A stretch of 64,000 nucleotides of DNA from Tubiluchus corallicola. Taxonomy: Eukaryota > Priapulida > Priapulimorpha > Priapulimorphida > Tubiluchidae. The stretch is from positions 394,816 to 458,815 of the forward strand of contig JAQGDQ010000134.1 of the NCBI GenBank assembly GCA_030141605.1, in the 5' to 3' direction. Of this stretch, positions 37,985-49,800 are shown piece after piece (within the stretch, counting starts at the first letter, position 1; each line of letters opens with the position of its first letter). The translations under genes were made by a program, and so were the position numbers. The notes under the pieces were generated by a model. It saw nothing but the letters and a program-made list of their open reading frames with translations. It was not told the origin of the DNA and made no database searches.

Positions 37985-38429
37985 TTTGTCCACCGGGGGC
38001 TGTCTGACGGACTGAGTAATTTTTAAATGGGCAGTGGCTAGAGGTATGGATCTATACTCGTCTTTTCTGCGATACCGAATATGGATCCATATTCGTAGCT
38101 ATTTTGCAGCAAATACATATCCGTGCTTTTTGTGAAATTTATAAAACATACAGATTTTGACAATTTTACGACATACGGCGTTTGGCCATGTGCCCTGCAC
38201 ATCATTGAAAAGTACATGCCTACTTAACACTTAATGAAAATGGTGATGTGGCATTATGCAGCCTGTAGCCGTACCGTTTTTCTTCGGTACCATTTTTCTT
38301 CGTGATATAATACTTACACTGTAACTTTTGTGCACTGTGAGTGTAGATGCTCATTTAGTAATGCAGTAAAGCACTTTTATACTTCAAAAATAAACTTTTA
38401 GAATTTTGTATTTCGTAAAAAATGTTCTA

Positions 38430-38637
38430 CGCCATTAATTAAAGAATGTACCAGCTTTGTCTCAAACACCAAGACGACAAGAATAAATTTAACAACTTTA
38501 TTATAACTCGCAAAGCAACGAGGTTGTAACTAGAAAGATGAGCGCAACCGGGAAAAAACAAAGAAGTTGAAAACAAAAGAGCAACTTTGCAAAAGGGGTA
38601 AAGTTGATAAAACTAACAACACGCATGTATACTGGCG
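38430..38637 (-). repeat. 3' LTR of the retrotransposon
   Basis: 208 bp, no difference from the other LTR on visual comparison. Its ends are short inverted repeats (CGCCA...TGGCG). It contains AATAAA on the minus strand near 38489-38494, a likely polyadenylation signal. It does not have the usual TG...CA termini. Confidence 0.93.
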
Positions 38638-38640
38638 CGG

Positions 38641-38660
38641 CTTCTCTTTTCCTTTTTCTT
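38641..38660 (-). promoter_or_regulatory. Polypurine tract (plus-strand primer)
   Basis: On the minus strand 20 consecutive purines (AAGAAAAAGG...) end three to four bases before the 3' LTR. This is the expected place for priming second-strand synthesis. Confidence 0.85.
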
Positions 38661-39101
38661 AACCGATGGCTAGAAACAAAATCAAACAACATTTAGTATA
38701 CATGTAATATGACACAAAAGGTGAAACTTGTAACTAGAATTACAATACAAACGATATAGAATGTAATTTATGAACTATCGCAATCTACGATGTGCGGTGC
38801 ACAACATTAATATACGTTGTTTATCATGAAAACAGTATGTGATTATACAGTAATGCGAATATAAGTGCATTAACGATAGCTGTCACAGTATTACATATAG
38901 AAAGAGGTAATACACAGATGACCAAAGAAATACAGCACGACTATAATAGAACTTAGCATGAAGTCAATGATTTAGGGTAATATTATCAGATTATGTTACT
39001 CAAAAACGCAATACAAAATTTGTGTGTAACTTACATTATAAAGTCAAAAAGGCACACTTACAACTTCTTGATATGTAAATGCTGAAGAAAAAGGATAAAA
39101 T

Positions 39102-42100
39102 TCAGGTAACGTAGTCAGCAAGATATTTTGGGGGGCGACGACTGCGTTTTGGATGAGAATAATCGGTGGCTGGAGGGATAGATTGCTCGGTTGAAGTGTC
39201 GCAAGTCGGGAACAACTGCTGAGGGACAGCAGATGCCTTGTCTGTATAGCTGTCAGATGGGGGTGAAGAAAGAGTGGTGGGTATCAATGGCTGATGGGGA
39301 ATTGGAAAGGCAGACACGGCCTCGGAGTCATCGTCATCATCGCAGAAACTATGTTTTAACAGAGGCGGAGGATACTTGTCACGATCTGTGTGGGTCGGAA
39401 CTAAATAACATTCAGAGTGCTTTACTTTATAAGGTGAGGCACGCAATTGCGAACCAGTAAATTTTTTTATAAAGAGCCATTCCCCATCAATACCAGTGAC
39501 AAGATACCTGCTGCGTGCCTGGGATTTATCGCGATCTGAGTAAAGGTAGACCAAGTCTCCTATATTGACAACAGGGTGATTAGGATTTCGTCTACTGGGA
39601 CATTTAGAGGATTCGCTGTGTGAGTGATTGGCCTGGCGCTGCATGTGTTGGGATATGATAGTATCTCTGTCAGAAATGGGTAGCTGATCATGACAGAACT
39701 GGTCGCGCTGTGTCCATAACTCCCGGGAGGACAAACCGCCATGGCGGATGCGAGAATTTAGGCGAGCGAGAGCCATAGACAAACCTAAACGGGATACGGG
39801 TCCGCCTCCAGGTTCGTGGCGCAAAAGTTCTTCTTCCAATTCCTGGATCGCACGCTCTGCAACTGGGTTCTTATTTGGATTTTTGATACGTCCAATTTCC
39901 AGGGAAAGACCAAGCTGCAGAAGAGTGCTGTCATTGGAAAGAGCACGAAAGCCAGGAGCAGGATCTACTGTGACTACTGCAGGAGGGCCATCTGGAGGGT
40001 GAAGATCTAAGCAAAGGCAAGCAAGAGCTTCACGAAAGGTGTCGCTTCTTTCATCTGGCACGATGCATGCATTCGTATAAGAAGTGGATGTTTCTCGCAC
40101 TACTAGGATAAGTTGGCGATGACGTTTAAGAATGTCCGCAGCAAAGGACAGACCAACAGCATTGGGAGGAGAATCAGATGACTGGCTAATAAGACTTTGG
40201 GGAAACTTTTTCAGAGACGAGCACATGTGGCATGAGTCAGTAACTCGATCAATGGACTTTGACATGTCTAAAGCAAAGAAGTGGCGCCTGGCAACGAGCT
40301 GAAGCTGATGCTTTGTAGGGTGACTAAGCTTTATGTGAAGAGCTGTGAGAAGGCCTTCCAGAACAGAACGTGGAACCACGATGAGCTCCATGGAAGGGTG
40401 CAATGGCTCATGACGACGCACAACCAATAAGCCATCCTTAGCAATTGTAGCGGCATTGAGGTACCTTTTAACATCTTTGATGTTAGTGCATTTCTTTGAC
40501 GGACGCGTTCCTTGCCGAAGGTGGGCATGAGTGCGACGCAAATCTGGACAGCCAGACTGGAGGTCCCTCCATGCTGATCTGGTGGTAAAGGGCAATGGAG
40601 CAGTACAATTGATGATGTCCTGCACTGAGGCGGAACGGACAACAGAATCTTCGGTCTGTATGATAAATGAGCAGATCTGACAATGTGGTTCGTTGCATTC
40701 AGGTGCATTTCTGCTTGCAAAATCCGAAGGAATATTGGCATTTCCTGAGAGGTGCCGGACAGTTACCTGGTAGCGGTTTACGGTGGATAAAAATGACGTG
40801 ACACGAGGACTGGCGGAAAATTCGCCTCTACAAAGCTTTTCTATAGCTTGAACACATGGTTTGCTGTCCGTTAGTACGCAGGGGTGAGAAGTCGACTGTA
40901 TAATAAAAGGACTAAAATGTTTGACAGCAGCAGCAATGCATAAGGCTTCTACCTCACAAGGTAACCATGTAACCTGGTGTTTGCGTAACTTGGCACTGAA
41001 GAATCCGGCAAGAAATAATTTGGAATTGCGGGTAACATACAAAGTAGCACCAATTCCCCTTTTAGTGACAGATCCATCAGTTACTATCCACAGCTGATCT
41101 GAAGGTACTGGTAAAATTATGGATTTGTGCATAGATAAAGCCTTTTGGGCAGCGGCAAAATGGTGGTGTAATTCATCGGTCCACTGCAGCTTGTCACGTG
41201 ACTGCAGTCCAGCGATGGCATCCTCTAGAGGGGCTAACACAAGGGAACAGCCAGGTAAGACACGTCCAAGTACTTTATATGCACCAATAAATGATCGAAG
41301 ACCATGGACTGTATCTGGTGCAGGGCATGTTGCTAAGGTGGCTATGCGGTGAGGGCTAGCGGCAATGTTGCCTTGTGTCCAGATCCATCCTAGTATGGTG
41401 GTTGACTTTGGACAGATGATAGTCTTTGTGGGAGATAAGTGGATGTTAGACTTGTGAACAGCGTCAAGAACCCGATGCCAATTGTCCAAGAGTTCTTCAG
41501 GGGTATCACCTCCACAATAGAGGTCATCTGCTAATTTAGAAACAAAGCCATCTTGGAGAGAGTCACCGAGGATCCGACACATTAATTCTTCTAGTGCCGT
41601 TTCGGAACCAGGCATGCCCATGGCACATCTGGTGTACACTCTGATGCCACGGAATGGAGTAGCTACCCCACAATATTTCATAGAAGAATGTTCTAATGGA
41701 ATCTGATAGAAAGCATCAGTTAGGTCAGATACAATGATGTAACGCCAACGGGCGATAGTTTGTAGGATAGTGTTGGCATCGGGCATTAAAGATGGCTGGG
41801 GCTTGCTATATCTGCCAACATCTGAAAAGGCTGTTACAAGACGATGACCACCTCTGCGCTTTTTGACTAAGAATGAGGGGTTTGGGTATTCGACAGTAAC
41901 ATTAACATCTTCAGGGCGACGGACTACACCCTGTGCTTCAAGCTCATCAAACTTTGCTTGCAGCTCTATGAGTTTATCTCGTGAGTATTGAGGTACTCTG
42001 CCCTTGCGCTGTGGGGGCTGTACGGGACCCATATTGACTTTGGATGCGAACTTGCCAGCAGCACCATTGTATCCACTGATATTGGGGCTAAAAATGCCAT

Positions 42101-43844
42101 CATAGTCTTGTAGTAGCTTCTTGAAGTTGGCACGAGATTGCGGGCTTAGGATGTTATCTGGGTCAACAGTGACGGCATCTGAGTAACGAACTGGTGGGTT
42201 CTGCTTGGCGTTATGCATTTGAGCCTGGGGTAGGTTTTGGGAATCCTGGCTATTAGTAGTAAGTTTGGAACTAGTTACCGAATAGGTCTTGCAAATGTGT
42301 GCGTGTTTGGGTATTGTAAGTGGATCAGAAGAAATATTTGGTATGCGGATTTTTCCTGCTACAGCTTCAATTATGTCAGGTTGAGGCCATAGTGAGGTGG
42401 TTTTGGCATAGTCGGTATGAGGCTCTATGGCTAAAGGGCTGTCAGGGTCCACAGAAGAGGGGACTGATAACTCTAAGTACTCGCCAGGCCAAATCATAGT
42501 AGGAGTTGAGGGTGCACGCAGAACATGGGCATAGCAAGTACTACTTTTGGAGGTGTTGGCAGGGGGAATATCATATTTAGCAGTGTCTGAGCCTTTTATG
42601 CAAACTTCTTTCCGAGCGGGACGAACTGAGATATCGTTAGCTATGAGGAAAGGAGTTCCAGCCAAGATATCAACATCCAAATTACGCACTACTAGGGCTT
42701 CTAAACAGAGATTGTGAGCATTTCGAGTAACAGTTATGCGTGTTTCACCTATGATGTCCAATGGTGTAACCCCATCAGCTTGCAAAGCGGACTGTGTAGT
42801 TTGCTGAATAGGAACACCAATTAGATGGGCAATAGCTTCTTTGATCATGCTGGTTTCAGCACCCGTGTCTAGGGTTATGCAGATTGGATGATGTTTGTAG
42901 AAAACTTTCAAATGAGGAGATTGTTTTGTGCTGACTCGATGTGCGGTAGACACACAACGGAGATTATGGGAAGCACACTCATCATCGTCACCGGCGTCAG
43001 GCTCTGTTGTGTCAATGTTATGACAACTATCTGCACTGTCTTGACTGTAGTCTTCCTCAAAGCTGATGGTCTGACGGGCTCTGGCGAAATATTCCTTATC
43101 TTCCTCTGGTAGGCACGTACTGAGAAAATGTTGAAATTTAGCATGACCCGCTTGTTTGCATAACGGGCAAATTTTTGTTGAACGACGCGGTTGCTTTTTC
43201 CGAATCAACGGCTGTTTGCGTTTGGAATAATCTGGAAACTGTTGGAAGGCTGTGCGTAACACTTTAGCATCGGCTGATGCCTGAAGTTCCTCTAGCAAAG
43301 AATCTAGTGCCAATGAAATTTCTGGCTTCAGTGAGGCAAGTGTTTTTGATCTTAGCTCTGTACCGTACTTTTGCTTGACTAAGCTGGGTAGCCCAGGATG
43401 TAAAAGTCGAAGCCAAGTCAGAATGATTAGGTTCTCTAAGGTAGGTGTAACTTCCTCATCACTAATTGGATTCTCACCGTGATGCTGTATACCACCTGCA
43501 GCGCGTAAGAGGTTATCCTCAATGAAACTATTTAAACGCTGGAAGAGATCTTCTGGACGTTCGTCTGGCTGCATATGAATATTATTAAAATCCAAAAAAT
43601 TACCACCTGTTGTTTGGAATCCGAAATGCTGTCTAATTGTTTGCCATATACTAGTCAATGATGTTGAGTTTTTGACAATGGAATTTCTGGAAATAATCGG
43701 ACAATAGTTGGCAATCTGTCCCAGCATTAAGTCCAGATGAGTGGTCTTTTGTGCGGCGGTTTGCAATGGGAACATATTCATCATCATCTTGCAGGCCTCG
43801 TAAAGGTGCTGCATTTGTTTTCTTATGCCAGGTCGCACCTTCAA
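39102..43844 (-). CDS. Retrotransposon gag C-terminal part plus pol polyprotein
   Basis: A single open frame of 1580 codons. The first codon, TTG, is only the limit of the open frame; no ATG is implied. Order by residue: capsid-like region (about 20-200), a Cys/His cluster CPLCKQAGH (about 226-234), aspartic protease LDTGAETS (Asp326), reverse transcriptase (about 620-800) with SDLTDAFYQ and an active site LADDLY (773-774) in place of YxDD, RNase H with TDGS (Asp923), Glu964/966 and TDS (Asp993), integrase zinc finger His1175-His1179...Cys1205-Cys1208, and integrase core Asp1237, Asp1294, Glu1330 with 35-residue final spacing. The frame is intact across all enzymatic domains. The gag N-terminus lies in another frame (43651-43971). 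Confidence 0.93.
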   Translation of the reverse strand: MKVRPGIRKQMQHLYEACKMMMNMFPLQTAAQKTTHLDLMLGQIANYCPIISRNSIVKNSTSLTSIWQTIRQHFGFQTTGGNFLDFNNIHMQPDERPEDLFQRLNSFIEDNLLRAAGGIQHHGENPISDEEVTPTLENLIILTWLRLLHPGLPSLVKQKYGTELRSKTLASLKPEISLALDSLLEELQASADAKVLRTAFQQFPDYSKRKQPLIRKKQPRRSTKICPLCKQAGHAKFQHFLSTCLPEEDKEYFARARQTISFEEDYSQDSADSCHNIDTTEPDAGDDDECASHNLRCVSTAHRVSTKQSPHLKVFYKHHPICITLDTGAETSMIKEAIAHLIGVPIQQTTQSALQADGVTPLDIIGETRITVTRNAHNLCLEALVVRNLDVDILAGTPFLIANDISVRPARKEVCIKGSDTAKYDIPPANTSKSSTCYAHVLRAPSTPTMIWPGEYLELSVPSSVDPDSPLAIEPHTDYAKTTSLWPQPDIIEAVAGKIRIPNISSDPLTIPKHAHICKTYSVTSSKLTTNSQDSQNLPQAQMHNAKQNPPVRYSDAVTVDPDNILSPQSRANFKKLLQDYDGIFSPNISGYNGAAGKFASKVNMGPVQPPQRKGRVPQYSRDKLIELQAKFDELEAQGVVRRPEDVNVTVEYPNPSFLVKKRRGGHRLVTAFSDVGRYSKPQPSLMPDANTILQTIARWRYIIVSDLTDAFYQIPLEHSSMKYCGVATPFRGIRVYTRCAMGMPGSETALEELMCRILGDSLQDGFVSKLADDLYCGGDTPEELLDNWHRVLDAVHKSNIHLSPTKTIICPKSTTILGWIWTQGNIAASPHRIATLATCPAPDTVHGLRSFIGAYKVLGRVLPGCSLVLAPLEDAIAGLQSRDKLQWTDELHHHFAAAQKALSMHKSIILPVPSDQLWIVTDGSVTKRGIGATLYVTRNSKLFLAGFFSAKLRKHQVTWLPCEVEALCIAAAVKHFSPFIIQSTSHPCVLTDSKPCVQAIEKLCRGEFSASPRVTSFLSTVNRYQVTVRHLSGNANIPSDFASRNAPECNEPHCQICSFIIQTEDSVVRSASVQDIINCTAPLPFTTRSAWRDLQSGCPDLRRTHAHLRQGTRPSKKCTNIKDVKRYLNAATIAKDGLLVVRRHEPLHPSMELIVVPRSVLEGLLTALHIKLSHPTKHQLQLVARRHFFALDMSKSIDRVTDSCHMCSSLKKFPQSLISQSSDSPPNAVGLSFAADILKRHRQLILVVRETSTSYTNACIVPDERSDTFREALACLCLDLHPPDGPPAVVTVDPAPGFRALSNDSTLLQLGLSLEIGRIKNPNKNPVAERAIQELEEELLRHEPGGGPVSRLGLSMALARLNSRIRHGGLSSRELWTQRDQFCHDQLPISDRDTIISQHMQRQANHSHSESSKCPSRRNPNHPVVNIGDLVYLYSDRDKSQARSRYLVTGIDGEWLFIKKFTGSQLRASPYKVKHSECYLVPTHTDRDKYPPPLLKHSFCDDDDDSEAVSAFPIPHQPLIPTTLSSPPSDSYTDKASAVPQQLFPTCDTSTEQSIPPATDYSHPKRSRRPPKYLADYVT

Positions 43845-43971
43845 CTAAAAAATCTGCAAAATTCTGATCTAGCGATAGAGTGTATTGCAAATTTTGGCGC
43901 CATGCTTCAAATGATGTAATTGTCTCTTGTTTTGTCAGACACCACTGTTTTGGAGCACGAGTAGTAGCCAT
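43651..43971 (-). CDS. Retrotransposon gag N-terminal frame, frame-broken
   Basis: The ATG at 43971 opens a 106-codon frame beginning [16 protein letters not shown] that overlaps the start of the pol frame by about 190 nt. The useful part appears to end near 43750; beyond this the pol frame carries the expected capsid sequence and this frame reads on as unrelated residues to its stop at 43651. The downstream frame is +1 relative to this one. Either a one-base-type mutation has split gag or a programmed +1 shift is used. A shift inside gag, rather than at a gag/pol border, makes mutation more likely. Confidence 0.75.
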   Translation of the reverse strand: MATTRAPKQWCLTKQETITSFEAWRQNLQYTLSLDQNFADFLVEGATWHKKTNAAPLRGLQDDDEYVPIANRRTKDHSSGLNAGTDCQLLSDYFQKFHCQKLNIID

Positions 43972-44159
43972 ATTCTAACACAAATTGAGGGTGTTTATTA
44001 ATACTAGTTCTTTCGAAAATTACGCTGATAAATTTGAATTCTTACGTCTTTACAGCTATGGAATAAGCTGACTGGTTTTGGATAGATTTAGACAGATGCA
44101 TGTACTCTCGACAAACCAATTATAAGGTCCACTGGCTTTTCTGAGTACGTAGTTCGTAA

Positions 44160-44177
44160 TCCCACCGGCAGCCACCA
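44160..44177 (-). promoter_or_regulatory. Primer-binding site
   Basis: Directly inside the 5' LTR, the minus strand reads TGGTGGCTGCCGGTGGGA. It starts with TGG (pairing with tRNA CCA) and continues as the complement of an acceptor stem and T-arm. The matching tRNA isotype was not determined. Confidence 0.8.
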
Positions 44178-44385
44178 CGCCATTAATTAAAGAATGTACC
44201 AGCTTTGTCTCAAACACCAAGACGACAAGAATAAATTTAACAACTTTATTATAACTCGCAAAGCAACGAGGTTGTAACTAGAAAGATGAGCGCAACCGGG
44301 AAAAAACAAAGAAGTTGAAAACAAAAGAGCAACTTTGCAAAAGGGGTAAAGTTGATAAAACTAACAACACGCATGTATACTGGCG
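44178..44385 (-). repeat. 5' LTR of the retrotransposon
   Basis: Same 208 bp as the partner LTR, with no difference seen. As the upstream LTR in the element's orientation it should carry the promoter. No clear TATA box was identified. Confidence 0.93.
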
Positions 44386-44631
44386 CTAACTGAATAATTA
44401 AATTCTAATAACTTTGCCACTATGCAGACAATAGCTCACTGTTGTTGCAATTTACTTAGCGTCACATGTAAAGTAGCAGAACTCCAGTAAAAAAACATTT
44501 TATAATTATTAAAAATTAAAATGGGCATGAACAGTAATAGGATATTCACATTCTTTTTAAAGGTATTTATCAGAAGAAATATTAACTAACGTCAAGCAAG
44601 TACCCTAACACTTATGTAATCTATTACATTA

Positions 44632-44681
44632 TATCTTCACCAAGATCGTTTCTTATTACGTCTCAGTACATTGAGTTTATA
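44632..44681 (+). repeat. 50-bp direct repeat, right copy
   Basis: Identical to 37935-37984 over 50 bp, starting TATCTTCACCAAG and ending TGAGTTTATA. It lies just outside the right LTR, and its surroundings do not match those of the left copy. Confidence 0.9.
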
Positions 44682-45759
44682 AATGTTCAAGCACTAACAA
44701 TGCTAATTAGTGAGATAAAACTGTTACAATGGGAAGACGCATATGTATTCAATTGGTGATATAAACATATTCATATCAGAAAAAATTAAACGTTCAGCAT
44801 AATATAAGAAAAAAGTTTTTTAATATCTAATCCTGTTGTTTCTCGTAGGGGATAAACGCTTTTTTCATACCAAAAATAGGCAGACACTATGTTTACGCTA
44901 TAGTAATAAAGCATGACTCGCCCACCGTAATAGAGGGAGTGTTTCGCGGATTCACCGCGTGTCATATCTAGGGTTAGGTAGTGTAATATAGATATCAATG
45001 AGGATGTTCAATTCACTCACTCCGCGGATAATGCGGATGCAGATATTACAAATGTGGATTTTGAGATGCGGATAAACAAAAAAGTGACATATTCCCTCTC
45101 TGAATGTTTCGCGGTACGGCGATCCGTATTTTTTCGTTAATATCGTTCGCCGTATGGATCGATCCCTATTTTCTAATGAAAGCTTTCGAGACATTTGAGG
45201 AAGTCCTCTTGCATATCTTACGCACAAAAAGCGTTTCTTTTCCGCATTTTTTCTACAAACCACATGACCTTCATGTATTGCTATATACATGCTAAAACTA
45301 ATAAAAATTTAATATGTATTGACTGCAACCAATAGAAAAACATTCAAAAACAATTAATGGTCAGATACTCATGCTGTCATACTCAAACTGGGGACTTCTA
45401 GTGTTCTAGACAGATGCTATTCATATCAGGTTGATATTTTACGTTATGCTTTACACTTCACAATTAAATTCACAATTTCATTAGTGAAATGTATACAACA
45501 TAATGTGCGAGTAATATGTATAAAATTATTACTATTGCAGTTGATGCTGTTTGCTTCGGCACCACTTGCTGGATATTACTGGTGCTCTAATACAGTATTA
45601 AAGACAAACTATACTCTCACTACGAAATTTCAATTTATTTTCTCATAAACGTACTGTAAAACTAGTTTCTTTTGATTTTTTATCACTTTGTTGGTAGCAG
45701 TACTAAGAATCACCATTATTCGCCATTATTCGTTGCGCGAGACGAACAACGTAATGAGT

Positions 45760-46153
45760 GGGGTGAGCATCGAACATTCGAATCGAATTCGAACAAGTTT
45801 TTTTAGTTCGAATTCGATTTGAACCTAAAACTATAGAATTAAATAATTCCGTACTTCAACAACATATGTTCTTTATCATTAAAACGTTTGAAACATCGTT
45901 CAATTAGCGAAATTTAGCTGTGATTTCTGTGCACAATTTTTAAGCAAATTATTAGTGCTTTTACTGTACAACAAAGTCTTTTAATATGCATGATCTTTCT
46001 AAGACTCATTATTTTTGTTGGTTCGAAAATCTTTCAATCTCAAGTTGAATTCAGTTCGAATTCGAAATACCGGAGTTTGCTTCGATTCGAAATCGAAAGT
46101 CACAAATGTGGTTTGATTCGAATTCACTTTCTGGCAGAGAATGCTCACCCTTA
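45760..46153. mobile_element. hAT-like non-autonomous element, 394 bp
   Basis: Terminal inverted sequences are GGGGTGAGCAT at the left and the complement of AAGGGTGAGCATTC at the right. They are followed by ATTCGAAT-rich subterminal motifs. The 9-bp sequence GTAATGAGT flanks both ends (45751-45759 and 46154-46162). GGGGTG-type termini, TTCGAA repeats and an 8-9 bp duplication fit hAT elements. No transposase remains. Confidence 0.75.
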
Positions 46154-46797
46154 GTAATGAGTACAGTCATGAGGTCCCCAAAGATTGGCAAACAAGCATC
46201 GGTAACCAAAGATGTTTAATTTCTGTACTACGTTCGTCACTCTCGCTCACTCGCACGAAAAATGGTGATCTTTATGTCAGTGCACATGTTCGAAATTTGC
46301 CAGGACAGACAAGTTATGATTTTTTTTGTGTAATCACAATAATGCATAAGAAAAACTTCAATATCTGTTGAGGTTATATTTTAGGCCTTTAATTACATTA
46401 CCAGCGTAGCCCCCAAGTGCATTTCCATATTCTCAAAACAAAGGGTACGCGTTTTTCAAAAAGCAAGGTAATTCAAAAAGTTTCTAGAAAACTCCGTGTA
46501 ATTAACATGTGTCATCTATTGTCGTTTTATTAAAATCACAAAACATAACAATTGACATACAAAATTTTTCACATAAATTGTAATAATAATAAAACTACGT
46601 TTATATGTAATTTCATAATTATTTCTTATTCCACCAGTAGCAGAAACAGTGTAAAATGCCTGCTAAAAAGCAACAAAAATATTTTGCAGCAGAATTTGAA
46701 ATTGCAAAATAAATTACGTTAATATCAGTATAAGCTGATAAATAATTGACAAATGTCTGCAGTTTAAGTGTCTAATAGAAAATTATCTGCCTGAATA

Positions 46798-46803
46798 TTT
46801 ATT
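46798..46803 (-). terminator. Poly(A) signal of the repeat-rhodanese gene
   Basis: AATAAA on the minus strand, 43 nt beyond the stop codon at 46846. It supports 46846-46912 as the true last exon. Confidence 0.6.
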
Positions 46804-46845
46804 GCCAAAATGCTTTATAGTACACACAGCTGCTAAAAAAACTTA

Positions 46846-49800
46846 TTACTCGTATACCAGCCAATATTTCGTCTTCATCCATAAATCATATCCTCCAGGA
46901 TACTGATTTGTCCTAAACAGAGCAGAAAAAATGCTATTAAAATGACGTCTACACAAGTGTTACAGAAAACCATGTTTCAATTAAGTGAATCCCACTTTGG
47001 CTACTTATGTCAGGTTACCCTTTGGATGTTACTGTCAAAGATTATAACAAATTGATATAATGCTAGCAGTTCGACTTTAAATGCCATTAAAAACCATCAA
47101 ATTAGCTGGGCACTCCAAAATTCCAACTTGCCAAAATGGATTGTTCATGGAATAACTGGCACATTGAAATGGTTGATTAAGCAATTGATTATTTTAATGA
47201 TTGAATGATTAATCAGCATGTATTAGTATGTGGACACTAGTTACGGAACTTAAATTTTTTGTATCAGATTATCATTTAATAAATTATTAATAGTTTTGTG
47301 ATTAATACAATTACAACATTAAAAATAAGCAACTTATTTTCATTCAACACAGTCAGTTATAATTTAGATGTAAAACACAAAACAAAAAGATAAAAATAGT
47401 TTTCCATAAACTTATTACCTTATTACTATTAACTATCATGCTCTTTTATTTACCTAACGATCTTGTCATATTAGAAATTTTTATGTACCGTATTTTCCCA
47501 TGTATAAGAGACCCCTTCAATTTTTAGGCAAAAATTCTGGAAAAAAGTTTTTTGGTAATGAATAACTTTATTCATCATAGAAATCATTAAATTCCTCATC
47601 ACTCTCATCAAAAATATCAACTGGAGTCAGACCTGTGTCACGATGCTTGTATTGCTTACAACCGCTTCATAGTCGAATGCGACACGCCTTGCTTAGGCTG
47701 ACTCATCTCGTTGTCCTCTGCCGACGTATCAATGACGTCGACGGGCATGCAGAGAGCTTATGCAGATGCGTTGATTGGCTGCAGAACAATCGATTTCTCT
47801 CCAATACCAATACTTATTTCTTTAAAATCATTAGTGTCACAATTTATGCATCTTATTGAAAAGACTTACTTCCATGTATAAGAGACCCCCTATTTTTAAA
47901 GTGAAAATTCTGAGCAAAAAAGGGTCTCTTATACACGGGAAAATACAGTACTTTGTGACTGTACAACCTGATGTACGTTGCATCTATGTCAGCTGCAATG
48001 TTATTGAGTCAAGCTACATTATATCTTAGTGACCTGTGCCATGCAGTTATAGAGCTTTGTATTTAGACTGCATACACATTGTATAAGTTTAATAATAATA
48101 ATAACTTGTGTTTAATACTTTTTGTATCCCATTTCATTAGCTAGTTGCGAGGCTTCTTCTGGGCGCTTGTCAAACGTTGAAGAGAATACAATTCGATCTT
48201 TTTCCGATGGTTTGGTTTTGTGGTACTTTTCCTTGAACGTTTCAGGACTAAGGTCCAGGGCATCTTTAAGCTGGTCTACTAAATTAGAAAAATTCATCTC
48301 AGTTATTAAAAAATATGTTCAAGCAATAATAGTAAGAAGCTAAAAAAGATCAAATGAAACCAGAGTTTTGACATCTAAGGTAGGATACGTAAAACAAGAC
48401 CCAGGAAAGTGGAGCATCCTCTTGCATAAGAAGATCATATCTATGAGTCACACGTACAACCTTTGCCAAGTACATCTGGTCCTTGAGTTTTTATCTTGTG
48501 ACCCAAAAATCAGCTAAATTCTTCCTTTATTTATGGGTGACCTATATGTGAATCAATGAAAGGTTTGGACCACTTATTATATGGGCTTGAAACATGTCCA
48601 TTTCCTTGCGATAAGATAAAAACGTAATCAGAATTAAATGGCAATACAAAAATGGTTGAAAATGGATAAATCTAGGCTAAAATGAGCGCAGGCAGTTATA
48701 AGCTTAAATTTCCACCACTCCAAATTTGATGATACTCTCGTGTGAAATGGTAGAATTAAGCAACCAGCAAAGAAATGATACAGGGAGAGATATAACGCGG
48801 GATAACATAGTCATTCCACCTGTGGCTTTATATTGTTAGTAGCCCAACCTTAAAATGGTGATTAAAAACACGTCAGGTATGAAGAACTGTTTCTCAGTTT
48901 CCTACCATAGGGGGACTTTACCTGTTTGCCAAACCACTAACTTGGTCATATCGACTCGTTTGACTGAATGAAAAACACATTTGTGAAAGAGACTCACATC
49001 GCCATGTAGGCCGTTTCCGCTTCTTTCCAAAAAAAGTTACAAATTTCCCTCCAATATGTTCACGACATGCGACTAGGACATATTTTCTTCTGGGTGTCTT
49101 CTAGAAATGGCAGGCGAGAAGTGCCAAAAATGGCCGCCTTTCACTAATTGGCGGAACACTGTGTAAAAAAAAATTGAGTGGCGATTGATGAGAGTCTTAG
49201 AGGGACATTTGTAGCTCTTTGGAAAAAGGAGAAACCGCACTACATGACACTATGGACCTCTTTTACAAATGCCTCTAAAAAATTAAGAGTTTATTTGGGA
49301 TAAATTTTTTTTCAGGACAACCCCGTATAATAATTCAACTACAAATAGTTGGTTGTAATAGTGAAGAGCTTTAGCTAAAGCTCATCTGCTATTTCAAAGA
49401 AGTCATGTGCCAGAGCAAAGTTATTAAATTTTTATTTCGCTTACGCGGAATGTTTAGAGCTGATTCCAGCTTTCCAGATGTCTCAATTTCATCTTGCGAG
49501 CGTAGGTCAATCAAATAGTAATCTTTCAACGTGTATTTCAAGTCACGAGTGGTAACAGGTGTACCTATAGTGAAAAGTTGAAACAATCAAAATTTGTCCA
49601 CTCATTAAAAATAATTTACACACTAAAATTAAACCCTTCCTTTCCATCATTTTGCATCTCTTGTATATCTTCCCGTTCATCTTATTTCTTATTCCTTCAC
49701 AACTCCAGCTTTAAATCTTGACATCAAAACATGCTAACAAGAGAAAACTGTACTCTCTTAGGCTTAGCTATGTAACACAATACGAAATTTTGGTAATCAA

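Larger units (their letters stand above)
30820..38429. other. Upstream region of TESK; repeats only
   Basis: No supported protein-coding exon was seen in about 7.6 kb, although a 5' UTR or first exon of TESK may be hidden here. It contains a diverged duplicated segment (32997-33350 and 33962-34310), a LINE reverse-transcriptase remnant on the minus strand (about 35862-36180) and a 50-bp sequence (37935-37984) repeated beyond the LTR element. Confidence 0.5.
38430..44385 (-). mobile_element. Young LTR retrotransposon (gag-pro-RT-RH-IN order)
   Basis: About 5.96 kb on the minus strand. Identical 208-bp LTRs lie at 38430-38637 and 44178-44385. A tRNA-type primer-binding site adjoins the 5' LTR and a polypurine tract adjoins the 3' LTR. 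The protease, RT, RNase H, integrase order fits Ty3/gypsy-type (Metaviridae) or BEL-type elements; I cannot place the clade. Identical LTRs imply recent insertion. The only direct repeat at the ends is CTA (38427-38429 and 44386-44388), shorter than the usual 4-6 bp. The gag region is split between two frames, so the copy may not be autonomous. No envelope-like gene was seen. Confidence 0.93.
44386..46845. other. Intergenic region with repeats
   Basis: No supported gene. It contains the right copy of the 50-bp repeat (44632-44681) and a hAT-like MITE (45760-46153). Short open frames around 44950-45300 are AT-rich and lack any motif. Confidence 0.5.

Noticed and set aside
39191-41352. Plus-strand open frames of 60-89 codons across the retrotransposon
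   Set aside because: Antisense shadows of the pol frame.
38424-44391. A standard 4-6 bp target-site duplication around the LTR element
   Set aside because: Only CTA matches directly at both ends; longer flanks differ (GTTCTA versus CTAACT).
45010-45075. GCGGAT-rich stretch resembling one at about 62030-62110
   Set aside because: Both share short GCGGAT words, but no alignable repeat with defined ends could be shown by eye.
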